Source: a virus
Reading direction: 5' to 3' (one strand)
DNA length: 37,727 nt
IMG/VR virus record: IMGVR_UViG_3300030104_001838
Span: 1 to 37,727 of that record
Positions 10,989-17,423 of this stretch are shown here, one piece after another; position 1 is the stretch's first letter; each line of letters begins with the position of its first letter. The notes beneath the pieces are model-generated. The model was given only the letters and a program-made list of their open reading frames with translations, did not search any database and was not told the origin of the DNA. The position numbers and the translations under genes were made by a program.

Positions 10989-12250
10989 TAATCTAAAACT
11001 CTTCTCATTAAATATTCATTAACTCGTTTAGCGTTCTTATCATTAAGAGCGTCTTGGTATATAATAACATCTTTCATCTCACCATTCATGCTAGAAAAAG
11101 AGGCTGAGTAAGCAAAACTCGCTATAGCAAAAGCTCCTATAAATAAATCTTTTTGGTCAATATCATTTTGATAATCATCGTAATAGTTATTTATTTTAAA
11201 AGAAGGATTGTTATTTACAATAATCCTTCCCTCTTGATTTGTTTTATCGCTGATAAACCCAATAGCCATCCACTTATCAAACTCTATATCAGGACTAATT
11301 TCTTCTTTAAACATATTAACGTGATTACTTCCATCAACACCATCAAGAGAATCAACTTGTACACCAAGCTGACTTTTTCTTCCACCAGTAGTATAACCTG
11401 AGTTAGTGTAAATTAATCTAAACCAATCATCTGATTCGTTATTTGCTGTGGTAGCTCTTGAACTAAACAAGCATCTACTTAAGGTGTCGGCGTCATCCTT
11501 AAGTTTTACTAATACAAAAATACTAAAGTTGTCAGTAGAAGGAAATCCTGAAGCAAAGTTTGGATACATCATTGATTGATGTGGAGAGTGACCTTCAAAT
11601 ATCCAAGAGTTACTAACATTACTAAATGCAGGTATTGAATAAGCAGCAGTATCACCTGATAAGTTGCTTTCTTCTACAAATTCACTAGAGTTATTTATAG
11701 CTTCCCAACTGAGGTTAGAGTTACCTACAGTAACACCTGATGTGGTTTTAAAATGAGCGTGAAGATTTGTTGTTGGAAGAGAGGATGTACTACCACTACC
11801 TTCACTTAAAACAGAAGGCATGTCAACTTCAAACTGAACCTTGACACCCATAAGTTTATCATTACCTAAATTCTTAACCCTTTCTATTCTTACTCCTTTT
11901 TTGTTTACAGAGACTCCACCAAACGCACCCGTTCTAGTTTTCATTAAGTAGTCAAGAAACTTAGAGAACAATTTTTGAGTAGAGTCATAATGCTCAACAT
12001 CTACTCTGTTGTCTTTGAATCCGTCAGGCTCTAATAGATAAGCAGTGAAAGTGTGCCGCTCCCAACCTCTATTTAGATTTTCTACTGTAGATGTTGATGG
12101 TTCAATAATAAGTAAAGGGTAATTAGTATTGTGAGTTTTATTAACATCACTAATATCTTCCATTCTGTAAGAACCTAAGCCTGTAGTTGAGTCAGCAGCT
12201 TGCTGAAACTTTACGCTTATGTTTCCTAATGTTGAATAAGTTGTAGGCAT
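10988..12250 (-). CDS. Tail-terminator-like protein fused to a LamG/ConA-like domain (420 aa)
   Basis: The protein has two parts. Residues 1 to about 150 look like a compact tail or head-tail protein, with segments such as SRFLDYL-type helices around KLFSKFLDYLMKTRTG and a final strand KLMGVKVQFEVDMPSV. Residues of about 160-420 look like a concanavalin/LamG jelly roll, with FSIFVLVKLKDDADTLSRCL and an ending GEMKDVIIYQDALNDKNAKR then VNEYLMRRV. That closing 'E.i.Y..aL.d....+v..YL' pattern is characteristic of LamG-like domains. It starts at a TAATG junction shared with the -1-frame end of the tail-assembly chaperone gene. The likely role is a tail-tube terminator carrying a surface-exposed glycan-binding decoration. 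The domain split is seen in the sequence; the function is inferred. Confidence 0.62.
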   Translation of the reverse strand: MPTTYSTLGNISVKFQQAADSTTGLGSYRMEDISDVNKTHNTNYPLLIIEPSTSTVENLNRGWERHTFTAYLLEPDGFKDNRVDVEHYDSTQKLFSKFLDYLMKTRTGAFGGVSVNKKGVRIERVKNLGNDKLMGVKVQFEVDMPSVLSEGSGSTSSLPTTNLHAHFKTTSGVTVGNSNLSWEAINNSSEFVEESNLSGDTAAYSIPAFSNVSNSWIFEGHSPHQSMMYPNFASGFPSTDNFSIFVLVKLKDDADTLSRCLFSSRATTANNESDDWFRLIYTNSGYTTGGRKSQLGVQVDSLDGVDGSNHVNMFKEEISPDIEFDKWMAIGFISDKTNQEGRIIVNNNPSFKINNYYDDYQNDIDQKDLFIGAFAIASFAYSASFSSMNGEMKDVIIYQDALNDKNAKRVNEYLMRRVLD

Positions 12251-12462
12251 TACATTCTAGTTTTATTTTCTAATTTATCTGTATGGTATTCGTTAATTAA
12301 ATAATCATAATTACCACACTCTACTTTATAGTTGAGGTAGAGTAGAACATCTGATGTGCACGTATCTTTAACACATTCAATCCCACTTTTACCTTGTCCA
12401 TCAAAGACACCCGACTCCGCGACTTCATATAAGGACTTAAGCCAACCGAACCTTCCAAGAGT
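12250..12462 (-). CDS. -1-frame extension of the tail-assembly chaperone (gpT-like part)
   Basis: In the frame -1 to the 259-residue chaperone gene, the reading is open from the A-run at 12462 to a TAA at 12250-12252. It encodes 70 residues beginning TLGRFGWLKSLYEVAESGVF. This peptide looks like the downstream half of tail-assembly chaperones (a 'GW.K.LY..A..GVF' helix followed by a nine-residue 'VLLYLNYKV' helix). The stop forms a TAATG junction with the next gene, the same junction used at 14555, 10988, 31188 and 30442. The zero frame over the same bases uses codons rare for this genome (TCG, CGG, CGG, GTG) and leaves a 70-base gap before the next gene. A fused product would be 283 residues. 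Confidence 0.8.
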   Translation of the reverse strand, partial: TLGRFGWLKSLYEVAESGVFDGQGKSGIECVKDTCTSDVLLYLNYKVECGNYDYLINEYHTDKLENKTRM

Positions 12463-13100
12463 TTTTTCATAGATTCGTTTTTCTTTTCCAGTGGAACTCC
12501 CGTGTTGGTGAGAGCTGCGAGACTGAATATCTCTAACTGCTTGTCCAAAAAAAAAGCGAAGTCCATAGCTATTGTACTTGGAAGTTCTAAGAACTCTTCT
12601 GCTAATTTATCCCTCTCCTCTTCACTCATATTCCCTTTAACTGTATGGGCTATCTGATGAGATAGGAACTCCATGTTCGATGGGTTTTGAGCTTGAGAAA
12701 CCATTTCAGCTTGTAAAGAATTTATGTACTGACCAAACTTTGTTTCTAGAGCTAGGTTCTCAGGTATGAAATATTCAACACCTTTAAACGTAAAGCTCTT
12801 AAGTATTTTATCTTCTCTATCTTCGTGTATAAATAAAAGAAGATTTATGTAATCTCTTATTACATGAAGGCTTTCAGTTTCTAAATCCTTTGTACTTACA
12901 CCTGAAAACGCAGACATTATACCTGCTTTTAATTTTGACTCAGCAATCATTTTCTCTAAGTCGGTAACTTCTTCTTCTCTCTCTTTAAATTCTTCGTAAT
13001 CTTTTTTGTATACCTGTAAAGCTATATTGTAATCAGAAAATTGTTTTAATGTAACATCTTCCCATGACTCAGGTAAATCGTATCCTAAATGTTTTAACAT
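12321..13100 (-). CDS. Tail-assembly chaperone, zero-frame product (259 aa)
   Basis: This is a predicted chaperone that coats the tape measure during tail assembly. The N terminus MLKHLGYDLPESWEDVTLKQ resembles a start common among Bacteroidota-phage chaperone-like proteins ('P.sWed.Tl.qf'). The protein is Glu/Lys-rich and helical, with an acidic coiled segment at residues 30-60. About residue 213 the message reads ATG AAA AAA C, and a -1 slip there switches to the 70-residue extension ending at 12250. The last 46 zero-frame residues (LLEGSVGLSPYMKSRSRVS and onward) look like out-of-frame reading of that extension. It follows the large terminase gene by 6 bases. Lambda G/GT and many siphophages use the same two-product arrangement. 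Here it is four genes away from the tape measure instead of adjacent. Confidence 0.72.
   Translation of the reverse strand: MLKHLGYDLPESWEDVTLKQFSDYNIALQVYKKDYEEFKEREEEVTDLEKMIAESKLKAGIMSAFSGVSTKDLETESLHVIRDYINLLLFIHEDREDKILKSFTFKGVEYFIPENLALETKFGQYINSLQAEMVSQAQNPSNMEFLSHQIAHTVKGNMSEEERDKLAEEFLELPSTIAMDFAFFLDKQLEIFSLAALTNTGVPLEKKNESMKKLLEGSVGLSPYMKSRSRVSLMDKVKVGLNVLKIRAHQMFYSTSTIK
12461..12470 (-). promoter_or_regulatory. Candidate -1 ribosomal frameshift site
   Basis: On the minus strand this reads ATG AAA AAA C in the zero frame. A tRNA-Lys on the second AAA can re-pair perfectly one base upstream and continue as ACT CTT GGA in the -1 frame. A second candidate is the nine-T run at 12547-12555 (GCT TTT TTT TTG), a canonical X XXY YYZ site. 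The -1 frame is open from both sites. Codon use and peptide quality between the two sites favour the zero frame, so the A-run is preferred. Confidence 0.6.
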
Positions 13101-13106
13101 ATCTGT

Positions 13107-14555
13107 TTATCTAAATGCTGTTATCCTTGAACTTCTATTGTTTAAATCTAAAGCTATCTGTAAGCAGTCAACCATATCATCGTGACGAGCATTTGGAAAC
13201 TGAGTGCATTGAGATAGAAAGTTATCTATCCATTGTCCCTCAATTAAATTTACTCTTCGTGATTCTATTATGTTAACCACATCCATTACTCTAGCTACCT
13301 TATCTTTAGCAGGTGGTTTAGCCTCTAATACATTAAGGGAAGTATTTCTCCTTAAGGTTTGCACTATTGATTTACCACTAGCTTTAGGTTCTACATATAT
13401 CCTTGAGCTTCTATTGTAACCATTACGATTACTAAATAGAGTAATGTATTTAAGGAGTTCAGGGAACTCCAAATATTTTTCCTCAACACTTCTTATGTAG
13501 AACTCATTATCTTTTACTGCGAAAGCTAATAGAGCAGAAGGGTCGTTATTTTCTTTTGATGTGTAAGCAGGGTCAACAACAAACTTCCAGGCTTTAATAT
13601 CGTCAGGAGCTTTTCTTATTATGTTGAACCATTCCTTTTTAATTATACCTCCATCTGCAGGAGCAGGTGATTGTTGTAATTGACCTGCGTATTCATAACT
13701 ACCTAGTTGGTATTTATAATCTTGTAATATATCTCTAGAGAATCTAGTATCCCAAAACAATTCTTTCTTATAAAACTTCTTTAACCCTTCAGGTTGCAGA
13801 CCATCAGTTATCTCTGCAGGGATGCAGATATGTTTATAGTTGTCAGGATTGTTTCTTAAAAGGAATCCACTTAAATCATCTTCATGTAATCTTTGCATTA
13901 TAATAATACGAACACCAGTCTTTGGATTATCTAAACGAGAGTACAGAGTTCCTGTATACCATTCGTTAGCTCGAGTTCTTTCTGTTTGACTCATAGCTTC
14001 CTTAGGACTTGTAGGGTCATCGACTATTATTATAGATGCACCCGCACCTGTAACTGTACCTCCAACAGATGTAGCTCTTCGTGATCCTGTGTAATCGTTT
14101 ACGTAATTTTGTTTTGTATTTTGGTCTTGTTTAATTGTGAATAGTTCTCCCCAATTATTTTGAAACCAATCACTATTGATTACATCTCTCGACTTTGCTG
14201 AATGCTCAATAGACAGAGAAGAGCTGTAAGAAGCTGTAATAAACCGAAGCTTTGGGTCACGAATCCAACACCATACAGGAAAGAGAACAGTGCACATAAG
14301 AGATTTTGAAGCACGAAAAGGAATATTAATAATAATATCTTTCGTCTTCTTTTCTCCATTGATTATTCTTTCAGCTTCTGTTTGTAATACTTTGCAAATA
14401 TATTTATGATGCCAATTAATATCTAACTCCACAGCAGGCTCTACTACTTTGAATGATTCTTTAAAGAACTCAAAGTATGAAAGCTCACACATCTTTTTCT
14501 TGATAGCTTGCTTTACCTCAACACTTACTTCAGGAGTTTCAGAATTAATTTCCAT
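13107..14555 (-). CDS. terL: Terminase large subunit (482 aa)
   Basis: This is the DNA-packaging motor ATPase and nuclease. Residues 79-86 (PFRASKSL) are the Walker A-like adenine/phosphate loop typical of phage TerL. ASIIIVDDPTSP, around residue 170, is Walker B. The C-terminal RNase H-like nuclease begins at about residue 320 with FVVDPAYTSKENNDPSALLA, where the first Asp should bind metal, and ends with ARHDDMVDCLQIALD supplying the further acidic residues. The length is normal for TerL. The ATG forms a TAATG junction with the small gene upstream, and the tail-assembly chaperone follows 6 bases after the stop. No portal gene follows, which is unusual; the portal is about 19 kb further along the transcript. 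Confidence 0.95.
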   Translation of the reverse strand: MEINSETPEVSVEVKQAIKKKMCELSYFEFFKESFKVVEPAVELDINWHHKYICKVLQTEAERIINGEKKTKDIIINIPFRASKSLMCTVLFPVWCWIRDPKLRFITASYSSSLSIEHSAKSRDVINSDWFQNNWGELFTIKQDQNTKQNYVNDYTGSRRATSVGGTVTGAGASIIIVDDPTSPKEAMSQTERTRANEWYTGTLYSRLDNPKTGVRIIIMQRLHEDDLSGFLLRNNPDNYKHICIPAEITDGLQPEGLKKFYKKELFWDTRFSRDILQDYKYQLGSYEYAGQLQQSPAPADGGIIKKEWFNIIRKAPDDIKAWKFVVDPAYTSKENNDPSALLAFAVKDNEFYIRSVEEKYLEFPELLKYITLFSNRNGYNRSSRIYVEPKASGKSIVQTLRRNTSLNVLEAKPPAKDKVARVMDVVNIIESRRVNLIEGQWIDNFLSQCTQFPNARHDDMVDCLQIALDLNNRSSRITAFR

Positions 14556-14863
14556 TACGCATCTATAGTGAAGTTTGTTCTAGTGGATAGATGTTGTATT
14601 GTTAATCTAGCAGGAGTTCTTCCTGAAGCTGCAGTAAAAGTAAATGAATAATCTCTAATCATCGCTACTACAGCTTGAGATGTAGTATCGAAACTAACCT
14701 TAGCTTCGTTTGAAGCAGATAGGTCGCACATAGAATTCATGTCATCTCTTAAGTCTTCAATTACATCTAGTAAGTCAGGTTCTTTGTTTGACTCTACAGG
14801 TCTACTACCTATAGCACTTACATAATTACTATCTGAATTTTTTTCTCTTCTTGATACAGCCAT
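14555..14863 (-). CDS. Small protein of unknown function between TerS and TerL
   Basis: This is a 102-residue protein, unrecognised. The N-terminal half is charged (MAVSRREKNSDSNYVSAIGS, then an acidic helix around LLDVIEDLRDDMNSM). The C-terminal half looks like a small beta domain (AVVAMIRDYSFTFTAASG, then ARLTIQHL). It starts 2 bases after the stop of the TerS candidate and its stop overlaps the TerL ATG as TAATG, so all three are probably translated together. The arrangement suggests a packaging accessory or a minor virion protein. Neither is demonstrated by the sequence. Confidence 0.75.
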   Translation of the reverse strand: MAVSRREKNSDSNYVSAIGSRPVESNKEPDLLDVIEDLRDDMNSMCDLSASNEAKVSFDTTSQAVVAMIRDYSFTFTAASGRTPARLTIQHLSTRTNFTIDA

Positions 14864-14865
14864 TG

Positions 14866-15303
14866 TTATAAGTTTTCAAATTCAACATCCTCAACACTAT
14901 CATCATCTTCTCCTAATAAATTTTTAAGAGTATCTATTGAAGTGTCCTTCGTTAAATTTATTTCTATTTTAGTTTGTTTGTCTTCTGAAATCTGTGCAGC
15001 TAGAAGTTTAGGTGTGACGTAAGGTAATAACTTTACAACGCATTCGATATAAGACTTCGGGTCTTTGTATCTAACTTCTTTTAACGCAGACTTTATTTCG
15101 TCTGTACAACCTTCTAATGCTAAAGCTAAACTTTCTCTAGCAATTTTTGTTGGCTTACTAACCCTACCTTTTGTTTTAGGCGTTACGTTTGGTAAACCAT
15201 CCTTATTGTATCCTCTCTTACCTACGTTTGGATTCTCTTCCCGTTTAAGACTAGCCTTTATTTTTTCAGGGTCTATCTTGCGTGCTGCTCCTTTTTTTGT
15301 CAT
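14866..15303 (-). CDS. Probable terminase small subunit (145 aa)
   Basis: This is a small basic protein at the head of the late operon. Residues of about 38-60 (NVTPKTKGRVSKPTKIARES) resemble the Gly/Arg/Lys-rich DNA-binding entry of many TerS-type proteins. They are followed by helices with DPKSYIECVVKLLPYVTPKL, a pattern common in TerS-like proteins that precede TerL. The acidic C terminus (GEDDDSVEDVEFENL) could bind TerL. The ATG lies 7 bases after a perfect TAnnTTTG box, so the message from that promoter has almost no leader. The assignment comes from position plus the weak pattern; a transcription factor is the alternative. Confidence 0.65.
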   Translation of the reverse strand: MTKKGAARKIDPEKIKASLKREENPNVGKRGYNKDGLPNVTPKTKGRVSKPTKIARESLALALEGCTDEIKSALKEVRYKDPKSYIECVVKLLPYVTPKLLAAQISEDKQTKIEINLTKDTSIDTLKNLLGEDDDSVEDVEFENL

Positions 15304-15310
15304 ATCTCTG

Positions 15311-15318
15311 CAAAGATA
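15311..15318 (-). promoter_or_regulatory. Late promoter -7 box (TATCTTTG) ahead of TerS
   Basis: The minus strand reads TATCTTTG, an exact match to the Bacteroidota -7 consensus TAnnTTTG. Seven bases separate it from the ATG at 15303, so the transcript would be leaderless or nearly so. A clear -33 TTTG at 19-21 bases is missing; a T-rich stretch lies there instead. This may mean activator dependence of the late unit. Confidence 0.65.
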
Positions 15319-15341
15319 TAAAAAAAATTCAATATTTTGTC

Positions 15342-15372
15342 TTGACTATTAATATTTTTTTCATTAACTTCG
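15342..15372 (+). promoter_or_regulatory. Candidate rightward early promoter
   Basis: TTG at 15342-15344 is followed after 20 bases by TAACTTCG at 15365-15372, one mismatch from the Bacteroidota -7 consensus TAnnTTTG with correct spacing. It points into the early unit, back-to-back with the late promoter at 15311-15318. The first convincing plus-strand gene starts only at 16099, so the transcript would have a leader of about 700 bases. Confidence 0.5.
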
Positions 15373-15943
15373 CAAAGTGAAAGAAGCGAACATCGAGAGC
15401 TCAGTAACAGAACGCAGCGATACCTATATTCTTTTTACAAATCATCTCTGAGTATACCCCCCTTACATTACTACTACCTACCTAAACACTTTTATGAGAT
15501 TAGATGTATTCATAGAGGTCTACCCCCACGCCAGGTTTCAGGCTGACGGACAAAAAAAATGCCCAAAAAAAGCAAATTTTTTGCACTTGGTCGGCTTCAA
15601 ATCGGGTTTACTCGACATAAATACTTCACATTGCATTGCAAATTTAATAAAAAAAAGGTGTTTAGTATCGGATGTTTTTCGAGGTGTTAACAAAAAGAAA
15701 TGCGCCCCATTTAACCCCCTTTTTAAGCCCTCTAATGAACGAGCCATGCGGATCCTGTATATTTGCCAACCCCTTAAAATTATCGTTCGTTTAAGAGCCT
15801 TATTTTGAGTCAAGCCAATAATCCAATGCACGCATTGAAAATCCCAAAAATAAAAAGCGTTTAGACAGGCCTTCCTTGCATTATCTCCGATGCTCCTATA
15901 TGTAACCATCAGAAATCGCAGAAACGCGCTTAAATTTAATTTC

Positions 15944-15962
15944 GCCTGTAGCTCAGTGATAG
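15944..15962 (+). other. tRNA-like 5' fragment (degenerate)
   Basis: GCCTGTAGCTCAGTGATAG looks like the acceptor 5' strand and D-arm of a bacterial tRNA (the TAGCTCAGT core). No matching anticodon arm, GTTCGAATC T-loop or 3' acceptor strand follows. It may be a tRNA remnant, an attachment-site core acquired from a host tRNA gene, or chance. Confidence 0.35.
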
Positions 15963-15980
15963 CAAGGCTTCACAGCGTTA

Positions 15981-15995
15981 GTATGCAGTGCATAC
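15981..15995. repeat. Perfect palindrome GTATGCA-G-TGCATAC
   Basis: The two seven-base arms are perfectly complementary around a central G. It lies about 100 bases before the first early gene. A symmetric site of this size suits a dimeric DNA-binding protein; the phage encodes several small HTH proteins that could bind it. Confidence 0.6.
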
Positions 15996-16098
15996 AAAGT
16001 TTTTTAAAAAAGGCTTGCATAGTGTTTAGAAAATGCCGAGATTGTCGTCAGATAATTCAAATATATATAACAGCCGAGAGGCACAAAACAAAAACGAG

Positions 16099-16620
16099 AT
16101 GACAAATTTTAAAAATCAAATTGCAGAGCTAGAAAACAAAAAAGTAAAAGCTAAAAATTTGACTGACTTTTTAACGCTTACTAAAGATGAGGGTAAGTTT
16201 TTAGACAAACAAATTAAAGCCGAGAAAAAAGGGGGACTTAAAATGTCAGACCTTACACAAATTGAAAGAGGTTTATACTACATTGTAAAAGGTAAATTAG
16301 AGGTGGCAAGGGGTAAAACAAAAGAATACAATAACACCCTAGACAATAAGAACATAAAAATTGAGGGACAAATTCAAGCCTTAAAAATTGAACGCAAGGC
16401 AAATAAAATTCTTGAGGAAGCCTATAAGAAATTAAAAGAATTAGTCCCTGCCGATAAAGTCGCTACATTTGGTATGGTTGTCGATGGTGGGGGGTATAAA
16501 CTGAAGCAGATAAAAGCAGTAAAAATATCATGTAAAAAGGAAGCCATGAAAAAAATATCTCTCAAGGCTGAAGCGCAAGCTCAAAAGCATGGTAGCAAAG
16601 GTAAGACTAACCAAAAATAA
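16099..16620 (+). CDS. Unknown Lys-rich coiled-coil protein (173 aa)
   Basis: This is the first early gene and is not recognised. The protein is very Lys/Glu-rich and mostly helical (QIAELENKKVKAKNLTDFLT, later AKNILEEAYKKLKELVP-like heptads). A short Gly-rich turn near the C terminus (FGMVVDGGGYKLKQIK) suggests a small beta element. The ATG at 16099 is chosen over an in-frame ATG at 16033. It is preceded by AAAACGA one base away, the motif found before the next early genes, and the upstream 22 codons look unlike protein. A hairpin with G5/C5 arms follows the stop. Possible roles include DNA binding or host takeover, but nothing shows which. Confidence 0.75.
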   Translation: MTNFKNQIAELENKKVKAKNLTDFLTLTKDEGKFLDKQIKAEKKGGLKMSDLTQIERGLYYIVKGKLEVARGKTKEYNNTLDNKNIKIEGQIQALKIERKANKILEEAYKKLKELVPADKVATFGMVVDGGGYKLKQIKAVKISCKKEAMKKISLKAEAQAQKHGSKGKTNQK

Positions 16621-16653
16621 TAATAAGGTTAGCCCTAAATTAATAGTAATAAC

Positions 16654-16674
16654 GAGGGGGTTAAATTCCCCCTC
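16654..16674 (+). terminator. Intergenic hairpin, G-run/C-run type (copy 1)
   Basis: GAGGGGG at 16654-16660 pairs perfectly with CCCCCTC at 16668-16674 across a 7-base loop TTAAATT. No U-tract follows, so termination is uncertain; an mRNA-end stabiliser or processing site is as likely. It is related to the hairpins at 17018, 23634 and 26388. Confidence 0.65.
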
Positions 16675-16692
16675 ACATTAAAAAACGAGAAA

Positions 16693-17013
16693 TTGAAAAA
16701 CTTACAGAATTTAATGGCAGTATCTGAGGAAGATGCAAGAGCAATAAAAATATTAGCAGACAACACAAAAAAATTGTTAGAGTTAAAAAAGCCCGATGCA
16801 ATTTGTATGGTGTGGAGGTTATTCAAGCAAGTACTCAACGAGGGGGTTACCTTGAATTATGAAACTATCAACATGACAACTGATACATTCAACAAGATAT
16901 TCAAAACCGATTACCCAAAAATCAATCGGGATATTGAATCGCAAAGGGACTATATTATTAATATGATTATGACAGGTGATTGTCTGAGGGGGTATGACAG
17001 GATCCATTCATGA
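16693..17013 (+). CDS. Unknown small protein (106 aa, TTG start)
   Basis: An unrecognised soluble protein. The N-terminal third is helical and charged (AVSEEDARAIKILADNTKKL), and the remainder has scattered aromatics and ends GDCLRGYDRIHS. The start is taken as TTG at 16693 because AAAACGA lies four bases before it, as at the neighbouring starts. ATG at 16714 would give 99 residues. It is bracketed by two related hairpins (16654 and 17018), which suggests separate transcript ends or processing around this gene. Confidence 0.65.
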   Translation: MKNLQNLMAVSEEDARAIKILADNTKKLLELKKPDAICMVWRLFKQVLNEGVTLNYETINMTTDTFNKIFKTDYPKINRDIESQRDYIINMIMTGDCLRGYDRIHS

Positions 17014-17017
17014 GATA

Positions 17018-17042
17018 GTGAGGGGGTGTAAAATCCCCCCAC
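17018..17042 (+). terminator. Intergenic hairpin with U-tract (copy 2), probable terminator
   Basis: GTGAGGGGG and CCCCCCAC can pair around the loop TGTAAAAT with one bulged A. TTTT follows directly, and a strongly T-rich stretch lies just beyond. It begins 4 bases after the stop of the 106-residue gene. It has the same design as the hairpin at 16654. Confidence 0.65.
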
Positions 17043-17185
17043 TTTTCAAAAAGTATTTTTTTAAAAATTGTTTTATTTCGTTTTTTCAATTTTTTTAAAA
17101 GTCCCTCAGACCTTGCACTGGATTTGTGCAAAGGGGAAATGATGAGGGGATATACAAGAGGGAAGTAGGGGGATTTATTTTATAT
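17043..17185. other. AT-rich tract and structured non-coding segment
   Basis: 17043-17100 is almost entirely A and T. It is followed by a foldable segment in which CCCTCA (17103-17108) pairs with TGAGGG (17143-17148) and the inner arms TTGCAC and GTGCAA pair around a 7-base loop. The tRNA gene comes next. An easily melted tract next to hairpins could be an origin or part of a small RNA. No protein frame is seen. Confidence 0.45.
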
Positions 17186-17258
17186 GGTGCATTCGTCTAA
17201 TTGGTTAGGACGCTTGGGTTTCATCCAAGAAATAGAAGTTCGAATCTTCTATGCACTA
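17186..17258 (+). tRNA. tRNA-Glu (anticodon UUC)
   Basis: A complete cloverleaf can be drawn. The acceptor arms GGTGCAT and ATGCACT pair with one G-U pair, the D-arm is GTCT/GGAC, and the anticodon stem CTTGG/CCAAG is perfect. The 7-base loop GTTTCAT gives anticodon TTC at 17220-17222. The T-arm is AGAAG/CTTCT with loop TTCGAAT. CCA is not encoded. It decodes GAA/GAG, frequent codons in this AT-rich, Glu-rich gene set. It is the only complete tRNA found. Confidence 0.93.
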
Positions 17259-17280
17259 CTAAACCTTAAAACGATTAATT

Positions 17281-17421
17281 ATGAAGTATTTATTTATGAC
17301 TTTATGGGAGATGCCCACAATCCCTTTAGCAATAATATTGGGTAGTATTGGAACAATGGCTTCTATCTTGATACACATGATAGTTCAGATTGTTAAGTTT
17401 AACTTAAATAAAAACGATTAA
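17281..17421 (+). CDS. Very small membrane protein (46 aa)
   Basis: The short frame MKYLFMTLWEMPTIPLAIIL continues as a hydrophobic stretch through residue 38 and ends KFNLNKND. One long or two short membrane segments are likely. AAAACGA lies six bases before the ATG, and the same motif lies before the next gene, which starts 2 bases after this stop. The pair may act together at the host membrane, for example in superinfection exclusion, but no family is recognised. Confidence 0.6.
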   Translation: MKYLFMTLWEMPTIPLAIILGSIGTMASILIHMIVQIVKFNLNKND

Positions 17422-17423
17422 AA

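Larger units (their letters stand above)
15373..16098. other. Long apparently non-coding divergent control region
   Basis: No reading frame here looks like protein: open stretches on both strands have erratic composition and no leader motif. Visible elements are A- and T-runs, the inverted repeat TTGCA-T-TGCAA at 15631-15641, a TATATTTG box at 15758-15765 without a good -33 element, a tRNA-like 5' fragment at 15944-15962 and a palindrome at 15981-15995. The word AGGGGGTTAAAT occurs on the minus strand near 15705-15720 and again in the hairpin at 16654. Lying between TerS and the early genes, this is the natural place for a pac/cos site, an origin or a regulatory RNA. None of these can be proven by reading. 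Confidence 0.6.

Noticed and set aside
15639-15646. TAAATTTG on the minus strand as promoter
   Set aside because: No -33 element and no gene downstream at a sensible distance; expected by chance in AT-rich DNA.
15494-15808. Open frame of 104 codons on the plus strand in the control region
   Set aside because: Its codons include many rare for this genome and the peptide shows no domain-like pattern; probably chance in a non-coding region.
15538-15909. Open frame of 123 codons on the minus strand in the control region
   Set aside because: Composition is erratic, there is no leader or family pattern, and it overlaps another equally unconvincing open frame on the other strand.
16033-16098. Upstream start for the first early gene
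   Set aside because: The 22 extra codons look random, whereas the ATG at 16099 has the AAAACGA motif directly before it.
15890-16102. Open frame of 70 codons before the first early gene
   Set aside because: It covers the tRNA-like fragment and palindrome and reads as a random Cys/Arg-rich peptide.
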